The notes beneath the pieces were generated by a model that made no database searches, was not told where the DNA came from, and saw only the letters and a program-made list of their open reading frames with translations. Of a stretch of DNA of 64,000 bases, positions 1 to 13,769 are shown piece by piece. Location: contig CM071599.1 of the NCBI GenBank assembly GCA_036435485.1, positions 6,598,803 through 6,662,802 on the forward strand. Reading direction: 5' to 3'. This DNA is from Saposhnikovia divaricata. Taxonomy: Eukaryota; Streptophyta; Magnoliopsida; Apiales; Apiaceae. The position numbers and the translations under genes were made by a program. Every line of letters begins with the position of its first letter. Within the stretch, counting starts at the first letter, position 1.

Positions 1-240
1 ACAAAATATGTAAAAATATCCACATAATGGTCCGACTTGATTTTTAACAATATCCCGTGTACTAACCCCTTTGAGAATTTTCCGAAAACCGAGTTTCGAT
101 CATAACAGCTCCGATTCAGGTTCGAACCGCGTCAAATAAAACTTTGTTGAATTTCAATAACCCATAGGAACAAAATATGTAAAAATATCCACAAAATGGT
201 CCGACTTGATTTTTAACAATATCCCGTGTACTATCCCCTT

Positions 241-1930
241 TGAGAATTTTCCGAAAACCGAGTTTCGATCATATCAGCTCCGATTCCGGTCCAATCTGCG
301 TCAAATAAAATTTCGTTGAATTCCAATAACCCATAGGAACAAAATATGTAAAAATATCCACAAAATGGCCCGACTCAATTTTTAACAATATCCCGATACT
401 AACCCCTTTGAAGATTATCCAAAAACCGAGTTTTGACTATATCAGCTCCGATTCAGTTCCGAATCACGTCAAATAAAATTTCATTGAATTCCAATAACCC
501 ATAGGAACAAAATATGTAAAAATATCCCTAAAATGGTCCGACTCGATTTTTAACAATATCCCGTGTACTAAACACTTTGAGGATTATCCGAAAACCGAGT
601 TTCGATCATAACAGCTCCGATTCAGGTTCGAACCGCGTCAAATAAAATTTTGTTGAATTTTAATAACCCGTAGGAACGAAATATGTAAAAATATCCACAA
701 AATGGTCCGACTTGATTTTTAACAATATCCCATGTACTATCCCCTTTGAGAATTTTCCGAAAACCGAGTTTCGATCATATCAGCTCCGATTCCGGTCCGA
801 ACTTCGTCAAATAAAATTTCGTTGAATTCCAATAACCCATAGGAACTAAATATGTAAAAATATCCACCAAATGGGCCGACTCGATTTTTAACAATAACCC
901 GTATGCTAACACCTTTTTAGGATTATCTGAAAACCGAGTTTCGATCATATCAGCTCCGATTCGGGTCCGAATTGCGTCAAATAAAATTTCATTGAATTCC
1001 AAAAACCCATAAGAACAAAATATGTAAAAATATCCATAAAATGGTTCGACTCGATTTTTAACAATATCCCGTGTACTAACCCCTTTGAGAACTTTCCGAA
1101 AACCGAGTTTCGATCATATCAGCTCCGATTCCGGTCCAATCTGCGTCAAATAAAATTTCGTTGAATTCCAATAACCCATAGGAACAAAATATGTAAAAAT
1201 ATCCACAAAATGGCCCGACTCAATTTTTAACAATATCCCGATACTAACCCCTTTGAAGATTATCCAAAAACCGAGTTTTGACTATATCAGCTCCGATTCA
1301 GTTCCGAATCACGTCAAATAAAATTTCATTGAATTCCAATAACCCATAGGAACAAAATATGTAAAAATATCCCTAAAATCGTCCGACTCGATTTTTAACA
1401 ATATCCCGTGTACTAACCACTTTGAGGATTATCCGAAAACCGAGTTTCGATCATAACAGCTCCGATTCAGGTTCGAACCGCGTCAAATAAAATTTTGTTG
1501 AATTTTAATAACCCGTAGGAACGAAATATGTAAAAATATCCACAAAATGGTCCGACTTGATTTTTAACAATATCCCACGTACTATCCCCTTTGAGAATTT
1601 TCCGAAAACCGAGTTTCGATCATATCAGCTCCGATTCCGGTCCGAACTTCGTCAAATAAAATTTCGTTGAATTCCAATAACCCATAGGAACTAAATATGT
1701 AAAAATATCCACCAAATGGGCCGACTCGATTTTTTACAATAACCCGTATGCTAACACCTTTTTAGGATTATCTGAAAACCGAGTTTCGATCATATCAGCT
1801 CCGATTCGGGTCCGAATTGCGTCAAATAAAATTTCATTGAATTCCAAAAACCCATAAGAACAAAATATGTAAAAATATCCATAAAATGGTTCGACTCGAT
1901 TTTTAACATTATCCCGTGTACTAACCCCTT
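241..1930. repeat. Tandem duplication, 845 bp period (5-mer satellite unit)
   Basis: Two successive five-monomer units lie at an offset of 845 bp. The private word 'ggtccaatctgcg' occurs near 288 and again near 1133. The unit order is [A/B hybrid]-C-D-E-F. The hybrid monomer beginning at about 1004 starts as type A ('aaaatggttcgactcg') and changes to type B after 'cctttgag' (about 1089), which marks the exchange point. Boundaries are approximate to within a monomer. Confidence 0.75.
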
Positions 1931-4553
1931 TGAGGATTATTCGAAAACCGAGTTTCAGTCATTTCAGCCCCGATTCAGGTCCGAACGGTACCAAATAAAA
2001 TTTCACTGAATTCCAATAACCCATAGGAACAAAATATGTAAAAATATCCACATAATGGTCCGACTTGATTTTTAACAATATCCCGTGTACTAACCCCTTT
2101 GAGAATTTTCCGAAAACCGAGTTTCGATCATATCAGCTCCGATTCCGGTCCAAACTGCGTCAAATAAAATTTCGTTGAATTCCAATAACCCATAGGAACA
2201 AAATATGTAAAAATATCCACAAAATGGCCCGACTCAATTTTTAACAATATCCCGATACTAACCCCTTTGAAGATTATCCAAAAACCGAGTTTTGACTATA
2301 TCAGCTCCGATTCAGTTCCGAATCACGTCAAATAAAATTTCATTGAATTCCAATAACCCATAGGAACAAAATATGTAAAAATATCCCTAAAATGGTCCGA
2401 CTCGATTTTTAACAATATCCCGTGTACTAACCACTTTGAGGATTATCCGAAAACCGAGTTTCGATCATAACAGCTCCGATTCAGGTTCGAACCGCGTCAA
2501 ATAAAATTTTGTTTAATTTTAATAACCCGTAGGAACGAAATATGTAAAAATATCCACAAAATGGTCCGACTTGATTTTTAACAATATCCCATGTACTATC
2601 CCCTTTGAGAATTTTCCGAAAACCGAGTTTCGATCATATCAGCTCCGATTCCGGTCCGAACTTCGTCAAATAAAATTTCGTTGAATTCCAATAACCCATA
2701 GGAACTAAATATGTAAAAATATCCACCAAATGGGCAGACTCCATTTTTAACAATATCCCGTATGCTAACACCTTTTTAGGATTATCTGAAAACCGAGTTT
2801 CGATCATATCAGCTCCGATTCGGGTCCGAATTGCGTCAAATAAAATTTCATTGAATTCCAAAAACCCATAAGAACAAAATATGTAAAAATATCCATAAAA
2901 TGGTTCGACTCGATTTTTAACAATATCCCGTGTACTAACCCCTTTGAGGATTATTCGAAAACCGAGTTTTGACTATATCAGCTCCGATTCAGGTCCGAAT
3001 TACGTAAAATAAAATTTCACTGAATTCCAATAACCCATAGGAACAAAATATGTAAAAATATCCACATAATGGTCCGACTTGATTTTTAACAATATCCCGT
3101 GTACTAACCCCTTTGAGAATTTTCCGAAAACCGAGTTTCGATCATAACAGCTCCGATTCAGGTTCGAACCGCGTCAAATAAAACTTTGTTGAATTTCAAT
3201 AACCCATAGGAATAAAATATGTAAAAATATCCACAAAATGGTCCGACTTGATTTTTAACAATATCCCGTGTACTATCCCCTTTGAGAATTTTCCGAAAAC
3301 CGAGTTTCGATCATATCAGCTCCGATTCCGGTCCGAACTTCTTCAAATAAAATTTCGTTGAATTCCAATAACCCATAGGAACTAAATATGTAAAAATATC
3401 CACCAAATGGGCCGACTCCATTTTTAACAATAACCCGTATGCTAACACCTTTTTAGGATTATCTGAAAACCGAGTTTCGATCATATCAGCTCCGATTCGG
3501 GTCCGAATTGCGTCAAATAAAATTTCATTGAATTCCAAAAACCCATAAGAACAAAATATGTAAAAATATCCATAAAATGGTTCGACTCGATTTTTAACGA
3601 TATCCCGTGTACTAACCCCTTTGAGGATTATTCGAAAACCGAGTTTCAGTCATTTCAGCCCCGATTCAGGTCCGAACGGTACCAAATAAAATTTCACTGA
3701 ATTCCAATAACCCATAGGAACAAAATATGTAAAAATATCCACATAATGGTCCGACTTGATTTTTAACAATATCCCGTGTACTAACCCCTTTGAGAACTTT
3801 CCGAAAACCGAGTTTCGATCATATCAGCTCCGATTCCGGTCCAAACTGCGTCAAATAAAATTTCGTTGAATTCCAATAACCCATAGGAACAAAATATGTA
3901 AAAATATCCACAAAATGGCCCGACTCAATTTTTAACAATATCCCGATACTAACCCCTTTGAAGATTATCCAAAAACCGAGTTTTGACTATATCAGCTCCG
4001 ATTCAGTTCCGAATCACGTCAAATAAAATTTCATTGAATTCCAATAACCCATAGGAACAAAATATGTAAAAATATCCCTAAAATGGTCCGACTCGATTTT
4101 TAACAATATCCCGTGTACTAACCACTTTGAGGATTATCCGAAAACCGAGTTTCGATCATAACAGCTCCGATTCAGGTTCGAACCGCGTCAAATAAAATTT
4201 TGTTGAATTTTAATAACCCGTAGGAACGAAATATGTAAAAATATCCACAAAATGGTCCGACTTGATTTTTAACAATATCCCATGTACTATCCCCTTTGAG
4301 AATTTTCCGAAAACCGAGTTTCGATCATATCAGCTCCGATTCCGGTCCGAACTTCGTCAAATAAAATTTCGTTGAATTCCAATAACCCATAGGAACTAAA
4401 TATGTAAAAATATCCACCAAATGGGCCGACTCCATTTTTAACAATAACCCGTATGCTAACACCTTTTTAGGATTATCTGAAAACCGAGTTTCGATCATAT
4501 CAGCTCCGATTCGGGTCCGAATTGCGTCAAATAAAATTTCATTGAATTCCAAA

Positions 4554-7500
4554 AACCCATAAGAACAAAATATGTAAAAATATCCATAAAATGGTTCGAC
4601 TCGATTTTTAACAATATCCCGTGTACTAACCCCTTTGAGGATTATTCGAAAACCGAGTTTTGACTATATCAGCTCCGATTCATGTCCGAATTACGTAAAA
4701 TAAAATTTCACTGAATTCCAATAACCCATAGGAACAATATATGTAAAAATATCCACATAATGGTCCGACTTGATTTTTAACAATATCCCGTGTACTAACC
4801 CCTTTGAGAATTTTCCGAAAACCGAGTTTCGATCATAACAGCTCCGATTCAGGTTCGAACCGCGACAAATAAAACTTTGTTGAATTTCAATAACCCATAG
4901 GAACAAAATATGTAAAAATATCCACAAAATGGTCCGACTTGATTTTTAACAATATCCCGTGTACTATCCCCTTTGAGAATTTTTCGAAAACCGAGTTTCG
5001 ATCATATCAGCTCCGATTCCGGTCCGAACTTCTTCAAATAAAATTTCGTTGAATTCCAATAACCCATAGGAACTAAATATGTAAAAATATCCACCAAATG
5101 GGCCGACTCCATTTTTAACAATAACCCGTATGCTAACACCTTTTTAGGATTATCTGAAAACCGAGTTTCGATCATATCAGCTCCGATTCGGGTCCGAATT
5201 GCGTCAAATAAAATTTCATTAAATTCCAAAAACCCATAAGAACAAAATATGTAAAAATATCCATAAAATGGTTCGACTCGATTTTTAACAATATCCCGTG
5301 TACTAACCCCTTTGAGGATTATTCGAAAACCGAGTTTTGACTATATCAGCTCCGATTCAGGTCCGAATTACGTAAAATAAAATTTCACTGAATTCCAATA
5401 ACCCATAGGAACAAAATATGTAAAAATATCCACATAATGGTCCGACTTGATTTTTAACAATATCCCGTGTACTAACCCCTTTGAGAATTTTCCGAAAACC
5501 GAGTTTCGATCATAACAGCTCCGATTCAGGTTCGAACCGCGTCAAATAAAACTTTGTTGAATTTCAATAACCCATAGGAACAAAATATGTAAAAATATCC
5601 ACAAAATGGTCCGACTTGATTTTTAACAATATCCCGTGTACTAACACCCTTTGATAATTTTCCGAAAACCGAGTTTCTGTCATATCAGCTCCGATTCCGG
5701 TCCAAACTGCATCAAATAAAATTTCGTTGAATTCCAATAACCCATAGGAACTAAATATGTAAAAATATCCACCAAATGGGCCGACTCGATTTTTAACAAT
5801 AACCTTATGCTAACACCTTTTTAGGATTATCTGAAAACCGAGTTTCGATCATATCAGCTCCGATTCGGGTCCGAATTGCGTCAAATAAAATTTCATTGAA
5901 TTCCAAAAACCCATAAGAACAAAATATGTAAAAATATCCATAAAATGGTTCGACTCGATTTTTAACAATATCCCGTGTACTAACCCCTTTGAGGATTATT
6001 CGAAAACCGAGTTTTGACTATATCAGCTCCGATTCAGGTCCGAATTACGTAAAATAAAATTTCACTGAATTCCAATAACCCATAGGAACAAAATATGTAA
6101 AAATATCCACATAATGGTCCGACTTGATTTTTAACAATATCCCGTGTACTAACCCCTTTGAGAATTTTCCGAAAACCGAGTTTCGATCATAACAGCTCCG
6201 ATTCAGGTTCGAACCGCGTCAAATAAAACTTTGTTGAATTTCAACAACCCATAGGAACAAAATATGTAAAAATATCCACAAAATGGTCCGACTTGATTTT
6301 TAACAATATCCCGTGTACTATCCCCTTTGAGAATTTTCCGAAAACCGAGTTTCGATCATATCAGCTCCGATTCCGGTCCGAACTTCGTCAAATAAAATTT
6401 CATTGAATTCCAATAACCCATAGGAACTAAATATGTAAAAATATTCACCAAATGGGCCGACTCCATTTTTAACAATAACCCGTATGCTAACACCTTTTTA
6501 GGATTATCTGAAAACCGAGTTTTGATCATATCAGCTCCGATTCGGGTCCGAATTGCGTCAAATAAAATTTCATTGAATTCCAAAAACCCATAAGAACAAA
6601 ATATGTAAAAATATCCATAAAATGGTTCGACTCGATTTTTAACAATATCCCGTGTACTAACCCCTTTGAGGATTATTAGAAAACCGAGTTTTGACTATAT
6701 CAGCTCCGATTCAGGTCCGAATTACGTAAAATAAAATTTCACTGAATTCCAATAACCCATAGGAACAAAATATGTAAAAATATCCACATAATGGTCCGAC
6801 TTGATTTTTAACAATATCCCGTGTACTAACCCCTTTGAGAATTTTCCGAAAACCGAGTTTCGATCATAACAGCTCCGATTCAGGTTCGAACCGCGTCAAA
6901 TAAAACTTTGTTGAATTTCAATAACCCATAGGAACAAAATATGTAAAAATATCCACAAAATGGTCCGACTTGATTTTTAACAATATCCCGTGTACTAACA
7001 CCCTTTGAGAATTTTCCGAAAACCGAGTTTCGGTCATATCAGCTCCGATTCCGGTCCAAACTGCGTCAAATAAAATTTCGTTGAATTCCAATAACCCATA
7101 GGAACTAAATATGTAAAAATATCCACCAAATGGGCCGACTCGATTTTTAACAATAACCCGTATGCTAACACCTTTTTAGGATTATCTGAAAACCGAGTTT
7201 CGATCATATCAGCTCCGATTCGGGTCCGAATTGCGTCAAATAAAATTTCATTGAATTCCAAAAACCCATAAGAACAAAATATGTAAAAATATCCATAAAA
7301 TGGTTCGACTTGATTTTTAACGATATCCCGTGTACTAACCCCTTTGAGGATTATTCGAAAACCGAGTTTCAGTCATTTCAGCCCCGATTCCGGTCCGAAC
7401 GGTACCAAATAAAATTTCACTGAATTCCAATAACCCATAGGAACAAAATATGTAAAAATATCCACATAATGGTCCGACTTGATTTTTAACAATGTCCCGT

Positions 7501-10500
7501 GTACTAACCCCTTTGAGAATTTTCCGAAAACCGAGTTTCGATCATAACAGCTCCGATTCAGGTTCGAACCGCGTCAAATAAAACTTTGTTGAATTTCAAT
7601 AACCCATAGGAAAAAAATATGTAAAAATATCCACAAAATGGTCCGACTTGATTTTTAACAATATCCCGTGTACTATCCCCTTTGAGAATTTTCCGAAAAC
7701 CGAGTTTCGATCATATCAGCTCCGATTCCGGTCCGAACTTCTTCAAATAAAATTTCGTTGAATTCCAATAACCCATAGGAACTGAATATGTAAAAATATC
7801 CACCAAATGGGCCGACTCCATTTTTAACAATAACCCCTATGCTAACACCTTTTTAGGATTATCTGAAAACCGAGTTTCGATCATATCAGCTCCGATTCGG
7901 GTCCGAATTGCGTCAAATAAAATTTCATTGAATTCCAAAAACCCATAAGAACAAAATATGTAAAAATATCCATAAAATGGTTCGACTCGATTTTTAACAA
8001 TATCCCGTGTACTAACCCCTTTGAGGATTATTCGAAAACCGAGTTTTGACTATATCAGCTCCGATTCAGGTCCGAATTACGTAAAATAAAATTTCACTGA
8101 ATTCCAATAACCCATAGGAACAAAATATGTAAAAATATCCACATAATGGTCCTACTTGATTTTTAACAATATCCCGTGTACTAACCCCTTTGAGAATTTT
8201 CCGAAAACCGAGTTTCGATCATAACAGCTCCGATTCAGGTTCGAACCGCGTCAAATAAAACTTTGTTGAATTTCAATAACCCATAAGAACAAAATATGTA
8301 AAAATATCCACAAAATGGTCCGACTTGATTTTTAACAATATCCCGTGTACTATCCCCTTTGAGAATTTTTCGAAAACCGAGTTTCGATCATATCAGCTCC
8401 GATTCCGGTCCGAACTTCTTCAAATAAAATTTCGTTGAATTCCAATAACCCATAGGAACTAAATATGTAAAAATATCCACCAAATGGGCCGACTCCATTT
8501 TTAACAATAACCCGTATGCTAACACCTTTTTAGGATTATCTGAAAACCGAGTTTCGATCATATCAGCTCCGATTCGGGTCCGAATTGCGTCAAATAAAAT
8601 TTCATTAAATTCCAAAAACCCATAAGAACAAAATATGTAAAAATATCCATAAAATGGTTCGACTCGATTTTTAACAATATCCCGTGTACTAACCCCTTTG
8701 AGGATTATTCGAAAACCGAGTTTTGACTATATCAGCTCCGATTCAGGTCCGAATTACGTAAAATAAAATTTCACTGAATTCCAATAACCCATAGGAACAA
8801 AATATGTAAAAATATCCACATAATGGTCCGACTTGATTTTTAACAATATCCCGTGTACTAACCCCTTTGAGAATTTTCCGAAAACCGAGTTTCGATCATA
8901 ACAGCTCCGATTCAGGTTCGAACCGCGTCAAATAAAACTTTGTTGAATTTCAATAACCCATAGGAACAAAATATGTAAAAATATCCACAAAATGGTCCGA
9001 CTTGATTTTTAACAATATCCCGTGTACTATCCCCTTTGAGAATTTTTCGAAAACCGAGTTTCGATCATATCAGCTCCGATTCCGATCCGAACTTCTTCAA
9101 ATAAAATTTCGTTGAATTCCAATAACCCATAGGAACTAAATATGTAAAAATATCCACCAAATGGGCCGACTCCATTTTTAACAATAACCCGTATGCTAAC
9201 ACCTTTTTAGGATTATCTGAAAACCGAGTTTCGATCATATCAGCTCCGATTCGGGTCCGAATTGCGTCAAATAAAATTTCATTAAATTCCAAAAACCCAT
9301 AAGAACAAAATATGTAAAAATATCCATAAAATGGTTCGACTCGATTTTTAACAATATCCCGTGTACTAACCCCTTTGAGGATTATTCGAAAACCGAGTTT
9401 TGACTATATCAGCTCCGATTCAGGTCCGAATTACGTAAAATAAAATTTCACTGAATTCCAATAACCCATAGGAACAAAATATGTAAAAATATCCACATAA
9501 TGGTCCGACTTGATTTTTAACAATATCCCGTGTACTAACCCCTTTGAGAATTTTCCGAAAACCGAGTTTCGATCATAACAGCTCCGATTCAGGTTCGAAC
9601 CGCGTCAAATAAAACTTTGTTGAATTTCAATAACCCATAGGAACAAAATATGTAAAAATATCCACAAAATGGTCCGACTTGATTTTTAACAATATCCCGT
9701 GTACTAACACCCTTTGATAATTTTCCGAAAACCGAGTTTCGGTCATATCAGCTCCGATTCCGGTCCAAACTGCGTCAAATAAAATTTCGTTGAATTCCAA
9801 TAACCCATAGGAACTAAATATGTAAAAATATCCACCAAATGGGCCGACTCGATTTTTAACAATAACCTTATGCTAACACCTTTTTAGGATTATCTGAAAA
9901 CCGAGTTTCGATTATATCAGCTCCGATTCGGGTCCGAATTGCGTCAAATAAAATTTCATTGAATTCCAAAAACCCATAAGAACAAAATATGTAAAAATAT
10001 CCATAAAATGGTTCGACTCGATTTTTAACAATATCCCGTGTACTAACCCCTTTGAGGATTATTCGAAAACCGAGTTTTGACTATATCAGCTCCGATTCAG
10101 GTCCGAATTACGTAAAATAAAATTTCACTGAATTCCTATAACCCATAGGAACAAAATATGTAAAAATATCCACATAATGGTCCGACTTGATTTTTAACAA
10201 TATCCCGTGTACTAACCCCTTTGAGAATTTTCCGAAAACCGAGTTTCGATCATAACAGCTCCGATTCAGGTTCGAACCGCGTCAAATAAAACTTTGTTGA
10301 ATTTCAACAACCCATAGGAACAAAATATGTAAAAATATCCACAAAATGGTCCGACTTGATTTTTAACAATATCCCATGTACTATCCCCTTTGAGAATTTT
10401 CCGAAAACCGAGTTTCGATCATATCAGCTCCGATTCCGGTCCGAACTTCGTCAAATAAAATTTCATTGAATTCCAATAACCCATAGGAACTAAATATGTA

Positions 10501-11325
10501 AAAATATTCACCAAATGGGCCGACTCCATTTTTAACAATAACCCGTATGCTAACACCTTTTTAGGATTATCTGAAAACCGAGTTTCGATCATATCAGCTC
10601 CGATTCGGGTCCGAATTGCGTCAAATAAAATTTCATTGAATTCCAAAAACCCATAAGAACAAAATATGTAAAAATATCCATAAAATGGTTCGACTCGATT
10701 TTTAACAATATCCCGTGTACTAACCCCTTTGAGGATTATTAGAAAACCGAGTTTTGACTATATCAGCTCCGATTCAGGTCCGAATTACGTAAAATAAAAT
10801 TTCACTGAATTCCAATAACCCATAGGAACAAAATATGTAAAAATATCCACATAATGGTCCGACTTGATTTTTAACAATATCCCGTGTACTAACCCCTTTG
10901 AGAATTTTCCGAAAACCGAGTTTCGATCATAACAGCTCCGATTCAGGTTCGAACCGCGTCAAATAAAACTTTGTTGAATTTCAATAACCCATAGGAACAA
11001 AATATGTAAAAATATCCACAAAATGGTCCGACTTGATTTTTAACAATATCCCGTGTACTAACACCCTTTGAGAATTTTCCGAAAACCGAGTTTCGGTCAT
11101 ATCAGCTCCGATTCCGGTCCAAACTGCGTCAAATAAAATTTCGTTGAATTCCAATAACCCATAGGAACTAAATATGTAAAAATATCCACCAAATGGGCCG
11201 ACTCGATTTTTAACAATAACCCGTATGCTAACACCTTTTTAGGATTATCTGAAATCCGAGTTTCGATCATATCAGCTCCGATTCGGGTCCGAATTGCGTC
11301 AAATAAAATTTCATTGAATTCCAAA
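4554..11325. repeat. Zone of ten 677 bp four-monomer HORs (A'-G-E-F)
   Basis: The F monomer recurs every 677-678 bp (F ends near 4553, 5230, 5907, 6584, 7262, 7939, 8616, 9293, 9970, 10647 and 11325). Each unit is A' (A-like front, C-like 'ttttgactatatcag' middle, A-like end), G (B-like front, D-like 'cataacagctccgattcagg' back), E and F. The unit near 7263 opens with true A rather than A'. The zone looks derived from the 1014 bp six-mer by loss of two monomers with mosaic joins. A longer repeat of six units (4063 bp) is superimposed on it. Confidence 0.85.
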
Positions 11326-11620
11326 AACCCATAAGAACAAAATATGTAAAAATATCCATAAAATTGTTCGACTCGATTTTTAACGATATCCCGTGTACTA
11401 ACCCCTTTGAGGATTATTCGAAAACCGAGTTTCAGTCATTTCAGCCCCGATTCAGGTCCGAACGGTACCAAATAAAATTTCACTGAATTCCAATAACCCA
11501 TAGGAACAAAATATGTAAAAATATCCACATAATGGTCCGACTTGATTTTTAACAATATCCCGTGTACTAACCTCTTTGAGAATTTTCCGAAAACCGAGTT
11601 TCGATCATATTAGCTCCGAT
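4640..11620. repeat. Long segmental repeat with 4063 bp offset
   Basis: About 2.9 kb from roughly 4.7-7.5 kb recurs at roughly 8.7-11.6 kb. Shared private variants are exactly 4063 bp apart: 'gtactaacaccctttgat' at 5638 and 9701, 'atttcaacaacccat' at 6238 and 10301, and the shortened 'aataaccttatgc' near 5799 and 9862. The match ends where the left copy continues with a G monomer ('cataacagc') and the right copy with a B-like one ('catattagc'). The ends are approximate. Confidence 0.8.
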
Positions 11621-13769
11621 TCCGGTCCAAATTGCGTCAAATAAAATTTAGTTGAATTCCAATAACCTTTAGGAACAAAATATATAAAAATATCCACAAA
11701 ATGGTCCGACTCAATTTTTAACAATATCCCGGTACTAACCCCTTTGAAGATTATCCAAAAATCGAGTTTTGACTATATCAGCTCCGATTCAGTTCCGAAT
11801 CACGTCAAATAAAATTTCATTGAATTCCAATAACCCATAGGAAAAAAATATGTAAAAATATCCCTAAAATGGTCCGACTCGATTTTTAACAATATCCAGT
11901 GTACTAACCACTTTGAGGATTATCCGAAAACCGAGTTTCGATCATAACAGCTCCGATTCAGGTTCGAACCGCGTCAAATAAAACTTTGTTGAATTTCAAT
12001 AACCCGTAGGAACAAAATATGTAAAAATATCCACAAAATGGTCCGACTTGATTTTTAACAATATCCCGTGTACTAACCCCTTTGAGAATTTTCCGAAAAC
12101 CGAGTTTCGGTCATATCAGCTCCGATTCCGGTCCAAACTGCGTCAAATAAAATTTCGTTGAATTCCAATAACCCATAGGAACTAAATATGTAAAAATATC
12201 CACCAAATGGGCCGACTCGATTTTTAACAATAACCCGTATGCTAACACCTTTTTAGGATTATCTGAAAAACGAGTTTCGATCATATCAGCTCCGATTCGG
12301 GTCCGAATTGCGTCAAATAAAATTTCATTGAATTCCAAAAACCCATAAGAACAAAATATGTAAAAATATCCATAAAATGGTTCGACTCGATTTTTAACAA
12401 TATCCCGTGTACTAACCCCTTTGAGGATTATTCGAAAACCGAGTTTTGACTATATCAGCTCCGATTCAGGTCCGAATTACGTAAAATAAAATTTCACTGA
12501 ATTCCAATAACCCATAGGAACAAAATATGTAAAAATATCCACATAATGGTCCGACTTGATTTTTAACAATATCCCGTGTACTAACTCCTTTGAGAATTTT
12601 CCGAAAACCGAGTTTCGATCATAACAGCTCCGATTCAGGTTCGAACCGCGTCAAATAAAACTTTGTTGAATTTCAATAACCCATAGAAACAAAATATGTA
12701 AAAATATCCACAAAATGGTCCGACTTGATTTTTAACAATATCCCGTGTACTATCCCCTTTGAGAATTTTCCGAAAACCGAGTTTCGATCATATCAGCTCC
12801 GATTCCGGTCCGAACTTCGTCAAATATAATTTCGTTGAATTCCAATAACCTATAGGAACTAAATATATAAAAATATCCACCAAATGGGCCGACTCGATTT
12901 TTAACAATAACCCGTATGCTAACACCTTTTTAGGATTATCTGAAAACCGAGTTTCGTTCATATTAGCTCCGATTCGGGTCCGAATTGCGTCAAATAAAAT
13001 TTCATTGAATTCCAATAACCCATAAGAACAAAATATGTAAAAATATCCACAAAATGGTCCGACTCAGTTTTTAACAATATCCCGGTACTAACCCCTTTAA
13101 AGATTATCCAAAAATCGAGTTTTGACTATATCAGCTCCGATTCAGTTCCGAATTACGTCAAATAAAATTTTATTGAATTCCAATAACCCATAGGAACAAA
13201 ATATGTAAAAATATCACTAAAATGGTCCGACTCGATTTTTAACAATATCCCGTGTACTAACCACTTTGAGGATTATCCGAAAACCGAGTTTCGATCATAA
13301 CAGCTCCGATTCAGGTTCGAACCGCGTCAAATAAAATTTTGTTGAATTTTAATAACCCATAGGAACAAAATATGTAAAAATATCCATAAAATTGTCCGAC
13401 TTGATTTTTAACAATATCCCGTGTACTAACCCCTTTGAGAATTTTCCGAAAACCGAGTTTCGATCATATCAGCTCCGATTCCGGTCCGAACTTTTTCAAA
13501 TAAAATTTCGTTGAATTCCAATAACCCATAGGAACTAAATATGTAAAAATATCCACCAAATGGGCCGACTCCATTTTTAACAATAACCCGTATGCTAACA
13601 CCTTTTTAGGATTATCTGAAAACCGAGTTTCGATCATATCAGCTCCGATTCGGGTCCGAATTGCGTCAAATAAAATTTCATTGAATTCCAAAAACCCATA
13701 AGAACAAAATATGTAAAAATATCAATAAAATGGTTCGACTCGATTTTTAACAATATCCCGTGTACTAAC

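Noticed and set aside
775..1002. A 75-codon open frame on the - strand repeated dozens of times across the satellite, always spanning an E-F monomer pair
   Set aside because: It opens only with TTG, arises from the repeat itself, changes frame with each 169 bp period and has no promoter or domain. Its apparent conservation is array homogenisation, not protein selection.
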